Below are positions 1 to 9,700 of a DNA stretch of 64,000 nucleotides, one piece after another; position 1 is the stretch's first letter, and each line of letters begins with the position of its first letter. The notes beneath the pieces are model-generated. The model saw only the letters and a list, made by a program, of their open reading frames with translations, did not search any database and was not told the DNA's origin. This DNA comes from Phycisphaerales bacterium (lineage in GTDB: Bacteria > Planctomycetota > Phycisphaerae > UBA1845 > UTPLA1), in the NCBI GenBank assembly GCA_020639075.1, contig JACKHI010000001.1, positions 4,030,001 through 4,094,000 of the forward strand. The letters are read 5' to 3'. Position numbers and translations under genes: made by a program.

Positions 1-854
1 TGCGCTATCCCGAGTCGCGCCGCCGGCGTATTTACGATCTCGAGTCCATGCGCATTGCGACGCCGACGGGCCGGCTCGTGCCGTTCTCCGAAGTCGCGCG
101 GTTCAACGAGGATCGCGGATTTGCGACGATCAAGGCGAAGGATCAGAAGCGCGCCGTGACTGTGACGGCGGACGTCGATGAGGCGCTGGGCAGCGCCGAC
201 GAGATTAATCGTTCGATCGAGCCGCTGCTGACGCGCATGGAAGAGCAGTTCCCGGGCATTGAGATCACATGCGGCGGCCAGCAGGAAGAGCGGATGAAGA
301 GCCTCGGCTCGCTGAAGACGGACTTCATCGCGGCATTGCTGATGATCTACGCGATCCTCGCGGCACTGTTCCGCAGCTACGTGCAGCCGATCATCGTCAT
401 GACGGCGATACCGTTCGGCATCATCGGCGTCATCCTGGGTCATCTCGCCTTCGGTTCGCCGCTGACGTTCTTTTCCATGATCGGTCTCGTCGCTCTGTCG
501 GGCATCGTTGTGAACGACTCGCTGATCCTGATGGAGTTCATCAATCGGCAGCGCGCCGAGGGGACGCCGGCGTACGAAGCCGTGATTCTCGGGGGCCGGG
601 CGAGACTGCGTGCCATTCTCCTGACATCGATCACGACGGTGCTGGGATTGGGACCGTTGCTGACGGAGACGAGCTTCCAGGCGAAGTTCCTGATCCCGAT
701 GGGCATCTCGATCGCCGCGGGGTTGATCTTCGCGACGGTGTTGACGCTGATCGGCATCCCGACGCTGTACATGATCATGATCGACGCGCAGCGCGGCCTG
801 GGTCGGCTGAAGGCGATCCTGCTGGGGCGGCCCTACTCGCCCGCGGCGGTCTGA
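1..854 (+). CDS. RND-family efflux transporter, C-terminal part (5' end outside window)
   Basis: Inner-membrane subunit of a tripartite RND pump (AcrB/CzcA type), which uses proton flow to expel drugs or metals. The reading frame is open from base 3, and the residues before the first ATG (position 48) continue the family, so this is a 3' fragment rather than a short gene. Visible are the end of the periplasmic porter domain (PFSEVA) and the last transmembrane block: FIAALLMIYAILAALFRSY, the proline-containing AIPFGIIGVILGH helix, SMIGLVALSGIVVNDSLILM and the final helices. The NDSLILMEF segment lines up with the conserved C-terminal helix of the family. The substrate cannot be told from this fragment. 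Confidence 0.93.
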   Translation, partial: RYPESRRRRIYDLESMRIATPTGRLVPFSEVARFNEDRGFATIKAKDQKRAVTVTADVDEALGSADEINRSIEPLLTRMEEQFPGIEITCGGQQEERMKSLGSLKTDFIAALLMIYAILAALFRSYVQPIIVMTAIPFGIIGVILGHLAFGSPLTFFSMIGLVALSGIVVNDSLILMEFINRQRAEGTPAYEAVILGGRARLRAILLTSITTVLGLGPLLTETSFQAKFLIPMGISIAAGLIFATVLTLIGIPTLYMIMIDAQRGLGRLKAILLGRPYSPAAV

Positions 855-891
855 ACCGAGCGCCGCTTCGATTTATTGATCCGCAGGGTGC

Positions 892-917
892 CATGCTCCC
901 CCTTCAAGGGGAGCATG
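892..917. terminator. Stem-loop after the RND gene, possible terminator
   Basis: Bases 892-901 and 908-917 form a perfect 10-bp stem (CATGCTCCCC / GGGGAGCATG) with a 6-base loop, 38 bases after the RND stop codon. No T-run follows on either strand, so intrinsic termination is uncertain. It may only be a 3'-end-stabilising hairpin. Confidence 0.4.
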
Positions 918-1091
918 CAGGAGCGGCAATCCAATGCTCCAATGCGGCTTGTGCCATTTAGCGACGCTTCGCCGCGGCCTGCTTGCCTTTGAGGGTAGCG
1001 CGTGGCACCCGGCGGTTTGGGTCATTTTTCCGAGAATTAGGTCCGCGGCCCCTGAAGGTCGATAAGAGACTTCAGGAGAAGGCTAATCGAA

Positions 1092-2138
1092 ATGGAGGTT
1101 CGCATGGCCAGGCGTAGCGCATTTGAAAGCCATTCTTGCATCATGCTGGCGATTTGCATCGTTTGCCTCACGCGCCTTGCCGGAGCCGAGGAGTTGCATT
1201 ACCCGGTTGCGGTCTATGTCAAAATGGAGGAGATACTCGATTCAGATATGGACATCGAAGCTCGCCGCGATTCGATTAATGCGATCGTTGAAAAGATGAA
1301 GGCCGCTGATATCGAATATCAACGCATGCGTTCGGAGATCAGGTCAGATGCTCTTGATGAACAATCAGAATCGTGGGTGGGGACGTACGCCAAGTATGAT
1401 GGAACTGGGATGTCAGTGGACGTGTCGTCATATTCAGGTTGCACTCAATCTGAGCAAAGTAGTATGGGCAGAATTGGGCGGAACTTCGGTGACGTTTATT
1501 CGACAGCAAGTGGCGTCATTCAATTGCGATGGAAGTTTCCCCGTTCGCCGTTCGCAATGCCGTGCACAGACATTTCAGAGGTGGTTCCGATTCAGTGGGG
1601 CGAGCATCGTTACCTGATTGATCGCACACAATTCAGCGAGTTTATTGATGCCGCGAATTCCCCCGAAAAGTGCAGCGATCCGTACTATTGGGACCACACC
1701 TATTATCTGAACGTCGAGGATAGGGACAAACAGACATCAGGTGAGCCCAGGGCGCCTGAGGCATTCACGGACTTCCTTCGCAAGTCGCCGATTCAAGGGG
1801 AGATCACAGGGGTTGATTCGTCTGAAAAGGTCGCTGGCCACGCAGGAGAGTGTGATCAATTGGTGACGATTGTGAGGATTAGCGTCGGCGCCGTGGACGG
1901 CGTGGAGCTTTGCGAGGATTTTGAATTATGTGACGACTTGACGCACGGCCTACCGACGCTGCTGACGATCACGCGTGTCGAGGACGCAGAATCCTACGGC
2001 GAGATTCGTCGGCCGATTCTTGAGTATTGGCCGGCGCCGAGTGGTCCTGAATTGGGATGGCGCGTCGCGGCGGGACCTTGGCGTGATTGTGACAAGAAGG
2101 CGAAGGCTGCATTGGAGCGATACTCGGCAGCTTTCTGA
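1092..2138 (+). CDS. Secreted hypothetical protein, 348 aa
   Basis: I do not recognise a family. The N-terminus has basic residues, a hydrophobic run (IMLAICIVCLTRLAG) and an AGAEE cleavage-like site near residue 32, so it is probably exported. The mature part is acidic and has several cysteines (CTQSE, PCTD, KCSD, GECD, LCEDFELCDD) that could form disulfides. Two starts are possible: ATG 1092 behind AGGAGAAGG, or ATG 1104 behind GGAGG with 5-base spacing. The second has the tighter site. Local GC is lower than in the flanking genes, which hints at fast evolution or later acquisition. It stands alone between the RND gene and the convergent lipoprotein gene. Confidence 0.75.
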   Translation: MEVRMARRSAFESHSCIMLAICIVCLTRLAGAEELHYPVAVYVKMEEILDSDMDIEARRDSINAIVEKMKAADIEYQRMRSEIRSDALDEQSESWVGTYAKYDGTGMSVDVSSYSGCTQSEQSSMGRIGRNFGDVYSTASGVIQLRWKFPRSPFAMPCTDISEVVPIQWGEHRYLIDRTQFSEFIDAANSPEKCSDPYYWDHTYYLNVEDRDKQTSGEPRAPEAFTDFLRKSPIQGEITGVDSSEKVAGHAGECDQLVTIVRISVGAVDGVELCEDFELCDDLTHGLPTLLTITRVEDAESYGEIRRPILEYWPAPSGPELGWRVAAGPWRDCDKKAKAALERYSAAF

Positions 2139-2230
2139 CGTTGGCGGGGAATCTCAAATTTCAGATTTCCAACTTCAACTTCTCGATCCCTGAATCGCCG
2201 TGACGTCTGACACGCGCACGCGGCTGCGAC

Positions 2231-2261
2231 AAAAAAAGCCCCGCGCGATTTCGCGTGGGGC
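2231..2261 (-). terminator. Intrinsic terminator of the OmpA-family lipoprotein gene
   Basis: Bases 2238-2248 and 2251-2261 pair (GCCCCGCGCGA / TCGCGTGGGGC, one G-U). On the minus strand the hairpin is followed directly by seven Ts (A-run at 2231-2237). It lies 59 bases after the minus-strand stop at 2320, and it may also stop plus-strand transcripts from the upstream secreted-protein gene. Confidence 0.85.
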
Positions 2262-2319
2262 TTCTTCGTTTCGGCGTGTGGGTCTTTGGCTTTGGGCGAG
2301 AAACGTTCTTCGTTTCGGC

Positions 2320-3165
2320 TTACTTGATCGTGTCGTTCATGCTCAGCGAGTCGCCGCCGGCCATGTCGTCGCGCGAGGCGACGAGGTAGATCTCGACGCG
2401 GCGATTCTCTTCCGAGCCGCCGCGCGTGTTTTCCACGCGGGGTCGATATTCGCCGTAGCCCATGACGCCCATGCGCTGCTGCGGGACGCCGGCGCTCGCT
2501 AGGACGTCCATGACCGCGATCGCGCGATGCACGCTTAAGTGCCAGTTCGTCGGATGCTCGCGGCCGGTGACAGGACCAATGCGGAGGTTGTCGGTATGCC
2601 CCACGACGATGATCTCGAAACCGCTGGCACTGGCGGAGTTGACGACTTCGGCGAATGATCGCAGGGACGCGGCCGCGTCGGGCTGGACGTCGTCGCTGCC
2701 CTTGGCGAATGTGAGATCGCTCTTCCAGCGAACGGCGCCGCGCTCGGCGTCATACTCAACGCTGTCGGGGTATCGCGAGGCGAAGTCCTTGAGCTGTCGA
2801 TCGAGTTCGGCCGGCAGCTTGACTTCGACGACTTTGATCGCGCCGATCTGCTGCTTCGCGAGGGAGTCGATCTCATTCTGAAGGCGATTGCTGTACTGGT
2901 TGAGTCGATCGCGCTCGGCCTTGAGCGTGCTCGTCATCGCCGTCTGCGTGTTGAGCTGGCCCTTGATGGAGCCGAACTGCGATTCGAGGGCCATGACGCG
3001 GGCGCGCTCGTCGGCGAGATCGCGCTCGAGCGTTTCGGCGCGCTCGACGGCCTTGCGGCGGGCGAACTTCTCGCGGAGGTATTCATCGCGGGAGACGCAG
3101 CCGATCAGCAGCGGCGCCGTCGCAGAGAGTATACAAATCAGGGTAAAGGGTCGTCGGGCCGTCAT
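2320..3165 (-). CDS. OmpA/MotB-family outer-membrane lipoprotein with coiled coil
   Basis: Predicted peptidoglycan-binding lipoprotein of the Pal/OmpA/MotB C-terminal family. The signal peptide ends in a lipobox (LLIGC, Cys about residue 23). A long heptad-rich coiled coil follows (about residues 35-105, rich in E, R and L). The OmpA-like domain (about 145-270) shows DLTFAKGSDDVQPDA, the GHTDN motif, the LSVHRAIAV helix and the GYGEYRPRVEN...NRRVEIYL end. Layout and length (281 aa) fit planctomycete envelope anchors. It is a single-gene unit with its own terminator, and no tol genes are nearby. Confidence 0.9.
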   Translation of the reverse strand: MTARRPFTLICILSATAPLLIGCVSRDEYLREKFARRKAVERAETLERDLADERARVMALESQFGSIKGQLNTQTAMTSTLKAERDRLNQYSNRLQNEIDSLAKQQIGAIKVVEVKLPAELDRQLKDFASRYPDSVEYDAERGAVRWKSDLTFAKGSDDVQPDAAASLRSFAEVVNSASASGFEIIVVGHTDNLRIGPVTGREHPTNWHLSVHRAIAVMDVLASAGVPQQRMGVMGYGEYRPRVENTRGGSEENRRVEIYLVASRDDMAGGDSLSMNDTIK

Positions 3166-3617
3166 GGCGCTCCTCCGTGAAGCCTATGGAAAGTTCCCAC
3201 CAGTCGCGTTCGCACGCGGCAGACATGCCGCCGCCCCGTTTGGCTGGACCTGCATTATGTTTCAAACCCGCGCTGCGTTCAACGGCGAAGCGGGCGCGAA
3301 AGTTCGGCGCGCAACAATTCCATCATGAGGACGAGTGCGGGTAGGTGTGAGTTCTCTTAATTTCGGTAACAATTCACAGTGGTGTCATGCGTCGGGTGAG
3401 TGTTGATGAACACGTGACGGGATTCGTCGGCGGATGGCGTTCGTCGGGTTCGGTGTATCGGCGTTAACTCGATGGCGGCACTGCTTGAAAGCAGTGGCAC
3501 CCTGGGCAGTGGCACCCCGGGCAGACGCACCCCGGGCAGAGGCGCCCCTGGCGGCGACGACGGCTGTTGGTTGCGTAATCGGGTCGGGGCCGATGGAATG
3601 CAGGTGTGGAAGGCCTG
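3166..3617. other. Divergent intergenic region containing a short tandem repeat
   Basis: About 450 bases separate the OmpA-like lipoprotein (leftward) from the PerM-like permease (rightward). Apart from the 15-bp repeat at 3491-3550 I see no supported gene. Several overlapping antisense ORFs here have no start signals or family features. The permease ribosome binding site (GGAAGG at 3608-3613) lies at its right end. Both promoters are presumably in this stretch, but I cannot point to them. Confidence 0.5.
3491..3550. repeat. Tandem repeat, four copies of a 15-bp unit
   Basis: Four consecutive 15-base units start with GCAG and keep the core GGCACCC(C/T)GG: 3491-3505, 3506-3520, 3521-3535 and 3536-3550. 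The first two differ at one base and the last two are more diverged. The array lies in the leader region about 70 bases upstream of the permease start. Confidence 0.85.
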
Positions 3618-4901
3618 ATGTTCGATAAGTCGAAGCCATTTACGTTTGATCGCGTCGTGCGCATGGTGCTGACGGCCGCCGTGTTCGTCGGCCTGTTCAT
3701 GCTCGTGAGCTATTTGCGCGACGTACTCATCCCCTTCGTGGCCGCCGTCGTCATCGCCTACATCCTCAACCCGCTTGTGACGGGGTTCGAGCATCGTCTG
3801 CGGCTGCGCCGCGGTCGCGCCGTCGCGCTGACGCTCGGCAGCGGGCTGTTGATCGGTTTCTGCTTCACGGTGTTGATCGCCCTGATCTCGATCCAGCAGA
3901 TCAAGCAGTTCGATCAGAGTTGGGCCAGCTTTCGCGATGCGGCCGTCGCCTGGGTGGGCGAGCGCGACGCGGCCATGGCGACGACGACGAGTGCGCCCGC
4001 AGACGCGGAGACCGACGCGACGATCGAGCCGAAGACGCGCCTGGGGCTTATTGAGTTGCGGGAAGGTCTCGACGAATTCGTCAGTGAGCCGAGTCTCGAT
4101 CTCAAGAAGCGGCTCAACGCGCTTTCGGAGAAAGTCAATGGAACGTCCGCGGGCATGGCGCTGGATGCCGCGATCCGATTCCTGACGCCGAGCGAGGACT
4201 CGGCGTCCGTCATCTTCGCGCTGTTGAATCGGATTGCCGCCGGTGGGATCACGATCAAGAACCTGACGATTGAAATGTTCGTCCTGTTCTCCGTCATCGT
4301 CGTCGTGTTCATTTATCTGATCTTTATTCTCCTGGATTACCCCAAGTATCGCCGCGAGTGGCGCGGGTTCCTTCCGCAGCCCTATCGCGACCAGGTGCTG
4401 GGTTTTCTGACGGAGTTCGACGCCGTGCTGCGGCGGTACTTCCGAGGTCAGTTCGTGATCGCCATGTCCACCGGCGTCATGTTTGCGATCGGCTTCTCTA
4501 TCATCGGCTTGCCGATGGCTGTGCCGTTCGGTCTGTTCGTCGGCGCGCTGAACATGATTCCGTATCTCCAGATCATCGCCGTGGTGCCGGCCGTCGGTCT
4601 GGTGCTGTTGAATTACCTCTCGGGCCAGGGCGATCTGATGTGGTCGCTGATCTTCCTGGTCGTCATTTTCGCCGTCGTGCAGTTGATTCAGGACGCCGTC
4701 CTGACGCCGAAGATCATGGGCAAAGCCGTCGGCCTGAGTCCCGTCGCGATCCTGCTGGGTGTGTTTATCTGGGGAAAACTGCTCGGATTCCTGGGTCTGT
4801 TGCTCGCGATTCCGTTGACATGTCTGGGGATTGCGTACTATCGTCGAATCGTTTTGCATCAATCGAAATCGGATACATCGCTCGTGACGACGCCGGAATG
4901 A
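3618..4901 (+). CDS. AI-2E family transporter (PerM/TqsA-like permease)
   Basis: Polytopic inner-membrane protein of the AI-2E exporter family. Members have been linked to autoinducer-2 export or Na+/H+ antiport, but the substrate here is unknown. It has about eight membrane helices: an N-terminal pair (VVRMVLTAAVFVGLFMLVS, DVLIPFVAAVVIAYILNPL), a third at VALTLGSGLLIGFCF, a long soluble insert (about residues 100-215), then the conserved C-terminal core with FRGQFVIAMSTGVMFAIGFSIIGL, GLFVGALNMIPYL and LTPKIMGKAVGLSPVAILLGVFIWG. I chose ATG 3618 because GGAAGG sits 4 bases upstream; an in-frame GTG at 3606 would destroy that site. The length of 427 aa is slightly long because of the soluble insert. 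Confidence 0.92.
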   Translation: MFDKSKPFTFDRVVRMVLTAAVFVGLFMLVSYLRDVLIPFVAAVVIAYILNPLVTGFEHRLRLRRGRAVALTLGSGLLIGFCFTVLIALISIQQIKQFDQSWASFRDAAVAWVGERDAAMATTTSAPADAETDATIEPKTRLGLIELREGLDEFVSEPSLDLKKRLNALSEKVNGTSAGMALDAAIRFLTPSEDSASVIFALLNRIAAGGITIKNLTIEMFVLFSVIVVVFIYLIFILLDYPKYRREWRGFLPQPYRDQVLGFLTEFDAVLRRYFRGQFVIAMSTGVMFAIGFSIIGLPMAVPFGLFVGALNMIPYLQIIAVVPAVGLVLLNYLSGQGDLMWSLIFLVVIFAVVQLIQDAVLTPKIMGKAVGLSPVAILLGVFIWGKLLGFLGLLLAIPLTCLGIAYYRRIVLHQSKSDTSLVTTPE

Positions 4902-4948
4902 ACCGGCTGCGCCGCGCTGTCGCTTTCAAATTCAAATAAGGGGACGTC

Positions 4949-6424
4949 ATGGCCGCCAACGATATCAAGCAACTGGAACCGAAGGCCGTCTGGGAAATCT
5001 TCGCGGGCATGACGCAGGTGCCGAGACCGAGCAAGAAGGAAGCGCAGATCCAGAAGCACTTCTGCGCGTTGGCTGAGAAACTCGGGTTTGACTACACGCA
5101 CGAGCCCGTCGGCAACATCATCATTCGCATTCCTGCGACGCCCGGGCATGAGAGGGCGCCGATCACAGTTCTGCAGGGGCATCTGGACATGGTGCCGGAG
5201 AAGAACCGAGACACGCAGCACGACTTCGAGAAGGACCCGATCCGGACAATCATCGACAAGGACAAGGATCTGGGGCTGGACATCGTGCGCGCCGACGGGA
5301 CGACGCTCGGCGCCGACAACGGCATGGGTGTTGCGATGGCCCTGGCGGCGGCGAGCAGCAAGAACGTCGTGCACGGACCGTTGGAGATTCTGCTGACCTG
5401 CGACGAAGAGGCCGGCATGACGGGGGCCAAGGCGTTGAAGCCGGATTCGTTCAAGGGGCGTCGGCTGATCAATCTCGATGCCGAGGAGGATGACTTTCTG
5501 TACATCGGTTGCGCCGGCGGCTGCGACAGCAATCTGACGTGGTCGTACGGGACGAAATCGATGAACGGCGAATCCGTGCATCGCGTCAGTGTTCGGGGGC
5601 TGCGGGGCGGTCACTCGGGCGGCGATATTCACGAGGGTCGCGGGAACGCCATCAAACTGCTCGTTCGGACCCTGCGGCGGGCGGGGCAGGGGGTTCGGCT
5701 CGTCGAATTCGAAGGCGGCAGCATGAGGAATGCGATTCCGCGCGAGGCCCACGCGATCGTGGCGATCCCCGCGTCGAATGCGAAGTCGCTCTCCGAGGCG
5801 GCTGCGGCGATACAGAACGAAGGTCGGGCCGAGTCGTTCGAGTCTGGCCTGTCGATTTCCGTCGAATCGGCGACGGCGGACGCGGCGATGTCGTTTGAGG
5901 ATACGCGGCGCTGGCTCGACGCGATGACGGCGATTCCCGACGGCGTGATGGGCATGCATCCAAAGGTGCCGGAGCTTGTGCAGACGTCGAACAACAATTC
6001 GACCGTCGCGTGTGAGCAAAAGGCGGATCGCGTGAAGCTGCGCTTGGGGACGTTGACGCGCAGCTCATCGGATTCTCGTGTGGAAGTGGCGAAGGACCAG
6101 ATCGGAGCCGTCGCCGTGATGAGCGGGGCCGAGCTGGAGCACGGTAATCAATACCCCGGGTGGGAACCGAACCCGTCGTCAGCACTCCTTGAGACGGTTC
6201 GCAGTCAATATGTGAAGCTATTTGGGGAAGAGCCGACGGTCGCCGCGATCCACGCCGGCCTGGAATGCGGCATCATTGGTAAGCGCGTCGGCGAAATGGA
6301 CATGGTCTCATTCGGCCCGACCATCCGCGGGGCACACAGCCCGGACGAGCGGGTCTACATCGATTCGGTGGCCAAATCCTACAAGCTCCTTTGCGCAGTG
6401 CTGGGAGTCCTGGCGGCCGGTTGA
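4949..6424 (+). CDS. pepD: Aminoacyl-histidine dipeptidase (beta-Ala-His dipeptidase, M20C)
   Basis: Cytosolic zinc peptidase that cleaves dipeptides such as Xaa-His. At 491 aa it has the length of Escherichia coli PepD. Family motifs are all present: the metal ligand motif LQGHLDMVPEKN near residue 75, LGADNGMGVAMALA near 125, the catalytic and ligand Glu pair in CDEEAGMTGA near 150, and the dimerisation-domain signature GLRGGHSGGDIHEGRGNAIK near 213. The C-terminal HAGLECGIIG and SFGPTIRGAHSPDERV carry the last metal ligand. The ATG at 4949 follows AAGGGGAC. It lies 47 bases after the permease and may be cotranscribed with it. Confidence 0.95.
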   Translation: MAANDIKQLEPKAVWEIFAGMTQVPRPSKKEAQIQKHFCALAEKLGFDYTHEPVGNIIIRIPATPGHERAPITVLQGHLDMVPEKNRDTQHDFEKDPIRTIIDKDKDLGLDIVRADGTTLGADNGMGVAMALAAASSKNVVHGPLEILLTCDEEAGMTGAKALKPDSFKGRRLINLDAEEDDFLYIGCAGGCDSNLTWSYGTKSMNGESVHRVSVRGLRGGHSGGDIHEGRGNAIKLLVRTLRRAGQGVRLVEFEGGSMRNAIPREAHAIVAIPASNAKSLSEAAAAIQNEGRAESFESGLSISVESATADAAMSFEDTRRWLDAMTAIPDGVMGMHPKVPELVQTSNNNSTVACEQKADRVKLRLGTLTRSSSDSRVEVAKDQIGAVAVMSGAELEHGNQYPGWEPNPSSALLETVRSQYVKLFGEEPTVAAIHAGLECGIIGKRVGEMDMVSFGPTIRGAHSPDERVYIDSVAKSYKLLCAVLGVLAAG

Positions 6425-6781
6425 TCCGTCTCTTCGGGATCATTCGGACGTCTTCGGCAACCGTTATCGGGCGGTCAGCAACGGCGGTTTCCGCATGAAA
6501 TCCGCGATTGTGCATCCACAACCAGCGGGAAATACGCAGGAAAATCACAATTGACGACAATTTTGCAGATTATTGGCGCTTCCGGACTTGATATTGGATC
6601 GGTCCAACGGCGAAGATATAGAGCTTAGGGATTAGGTAACTTCGATCACAACCCGCCAATTCGTGGGAAGGTAAGGGTGGCGAGGTGCAGGGGGGCTTCT
6701 AACCTTTCTGTATTCCGCCGATTAGGAATCAACCGTCTTTTGACCTCAGTATGACGTCAGGAACTTAGGGAGGAACTAGGG
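6425..6781. other. Intergenic region upstream of the giant secreted protein
   Basis: 357 bases without a supported gene. It contains a perfect 8-bp palindrome (TGACGTCA, 6752-6759) and a strong ribosome binding site (GGGAGGAA) just before the ATG at 6782. AT content is higher than in the flanking genes, as expected of a promoter region, but I could not find a convincing -35/-10 pair. Confidence 0.5.
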
Positions 6782-9700
6782 ATGCTGCGTAATTTGATTG
6801 CGCGCGCGTTGATCGCGTGTCTTTGTATGGCGCCTGCCGCCGTCGCGCTGGGCGATGTGTCGTGGCAGGCGGATTCCGGCAATTCGAGTCTGATTCTGGA
6901 CTTGGATTCGCTTGCGGAACTCGGCGTTGAAGTCAAATCCGATGTTGTCGAGTCACAACCCGGTGTCTTCAGGAATGAGTTGATCGGCCCTTCCAATCTG
7001 GTCATCGACTCAATGGGCGGTGAGATCACGGCGACGAGCGGCGGAACTTTGATTCACGCCGGCCATCTCAGCCTGATCGCGACAAAGGAAGGCACCGGGC
7101 TGTCACTTGGCAGCCTGGCATTCGAAATTCCTTCAGGCAATGAGATTACGTCATTGCTCATCAACGATGCGACGACGGGGCAGACGTTGTTCCGTGTCGA
7201 TTCGGTCCGGGCGGTTTATGCCCCCGTGTCTCGGATCCTGGTTCTTGAGGGCGGCAGCATCGTCGGCACCAAGGCGCTGGCGACGTCATTGCATATTGAG
7301 GCGCTTGACGGCGCGGTCTTCGGTCAACTGCATGCCCGTTTCGCGATGGCCTGGGCGGGCGGTGACAATCCGTCGTCGGATCCGGGTTACCCGCAGGGCG
7401 GCGCAAGCCCGCGCGGCATCATCGACTGCAACGGTTCGACGGGACAGGACCTCATCGTCGGCGTGCTGACGACGCTGAACAACCCGGCCAGCCAGCAGAT
7501 CGGCGGCGTCTGGTACGACACTTTCTCCGTCGGCACGACCTCCTGCAACATCGGCGATCAGATCCTGACGTGGGACGGAAGTTCCGGTTTCGTTCATCCG
7601 GTCATTGGTCAGAACTGTTTCCGACTCAAGAACGGACGATTCGAGCAGATCGGCCAGTCGTGGCTCAAGCACGGTTTCACGGTTGCCGCCGGCAATGCCT
7701 GCGGCTGCGGTTGCACCGGGCCGGGCGGACCGACGCTTTATCCCGGATGTTCCGATCCCTACGGCGCGACGTTGAACAACAGCCAGGGGAGCATCAAGCC
7801 GAAGTGGCGCGTCAACCCCACGCTGGGAACGCATGATCACGCGGAATCGGCGCCGGCGGTTACGGGCAGCGCATCGCGGCGACTTCAGGTGCGCCACACG
7901 GACGTGGATCCGACGCTGAATTCCGGCGCGCTGTATTTCATTGAAGGTCAATACGTTCACGCCGAAGACTCGGCGAGCGGCAACGCCAACAACAACGCGT
8001 CGTATTCTCAGATCACAGTCGCTTCGGCAGGGACGAACGAGTACACGTTCACGCTGACGGGGTCGACGAATCGTGAAGACTGCGGCATTCGAGCGTGGCA
8101 GGACACGGATCCGACGGTAACGGAGACGGATGTCATCGTCCCGAACGAAGGCCTCTACGTCATCGCTTCGAAGGCCACGAACAACGGCAACGGCACGTGG
8201 CACTATGAATATGCCGTTCAGAATCTCAATGGCAATCGCGGCGCATCGAGCTTCAGCGTGCCGATCGATCCAACGGCGACGGTCTCGAACATCGGCTTCC
8301 ACGATGTCGACTATCACAGCGGCGACGGCGAAGGCAACGTGAGTCGCGACGGCACGGATTGGAACGGCGTGCACAGCGGATCGAGCGTGACGTGGACGAT
8401 GTCCGACGTCGGCTTGAATTCGAACGCGCTGCTCTGGGGCACGATGTACAACTTCCGGTTCGATGCGAACCGGCCGCCGGCAGCGAACAACCCGAATGCG
8501 ACGCTGACGCACTGGCGATCCGGAACGCCGGCGACGTCTCAGGGCGCCGTGCAGGGTCCTGACATCGGACCGCAGGACTGCCAGCCGAACGGCGTCGAAG
8601 ACGGAACGGACATTGCGAACGGCACGAGCCAGGACTGCAACAACGACGGCGTTCCTGACGAATGCCAGACGTTCGCACCGAGCACGCTGACGCTGGAAAT
8701 CGTCGTGTCGGGTCTCGGCACGGACAAGCCGGTATTCGTCTGTGCGCCTCCGGGCGACACGGGCCGGTTGTTCATCGTGACGCAGGTCGGACGAATCTAC
8801 ATTTACAATCTCGTCACGCAGACGATGAACGCCACGCCGTTCCTCGACATTCAGTCGCAGACGACGACGGACGGCGAGCGCGGCCTGCTGGGCATGGCGT
8901 TCCATCCGAATTACGCCTCGAACGGCAAGTTCTATATCAATCACACGAACCTGAGCGGCAACACGCTGATCCGCGAGTTCACGGTCTCCGGCAATCCGGA
9001 CATCGCGAACGCGGGCAGCGGCGTCACGCTGAAGACGATCAACCAGGACTTCTCGAACCACAATGCGGGTTGTCTGCAATTCTCCCCGGTGGACGGCTAT
9101 CTGTATGCCGCCATGGGTGACGGCGGCGCCGCGAACGATCCGAATGAGCGGTCGCAGAACGACAATTCGCTGCTGGGTAAGATTCTGCGGCTCGACGTCG
9201 ACAATCCGCCTTCCTATACACCGCCGAGCAATCCGGGTGTGCTCCCGGAAGTCTGGGCCAAGGGTATGCGGAATCCGTGGCGATGGAGTTTCGACCGTCT
9301 GACGGGCGACATGTACATCGGTGATGTCGGCCAGGACACGCGTGAGGAGGTCGACTTCCAGCCGGCCACGAGCGCCGGCGGCGAGAACTACGGTTGGGAC
9401 TGCCGCGAAGGTCTGATTGCCGCGCCGGGCGACGGCATCGACAACTTCGGCTGCAATGCGGGCGCCGGCGGGTACACGGATCCGATCCTGGATTACAACA
9501 CGCAGGACGGAAACAACTGCACGATCATCGGCGGCTACGTCTATCGCGGCTGCAATATTCCGTGGCTCAACGGGACCTACTTCTACGCCGACTGGTGTGC
9601 CGACTGGGTCAAGACGTTCCGCTACGACGGCAGCACGTTGTCGGATCAGCAGGATGTGACGGCCGATCTGAATGACGGCATTGCGGGAACGATGTCATCC

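Noticed and set aside
3357..4862. 501-codon minus-strand frame over the permease
   Set aside because: Rich in Gln, Asp, Arg and His without any pattern; it is the mirror of the permease gene.
4859..6019. 386-codon minus-strand frame opposite pepD
   Set aside because: Antisense to a well-conserved enzyme; Arg-rich and without features.
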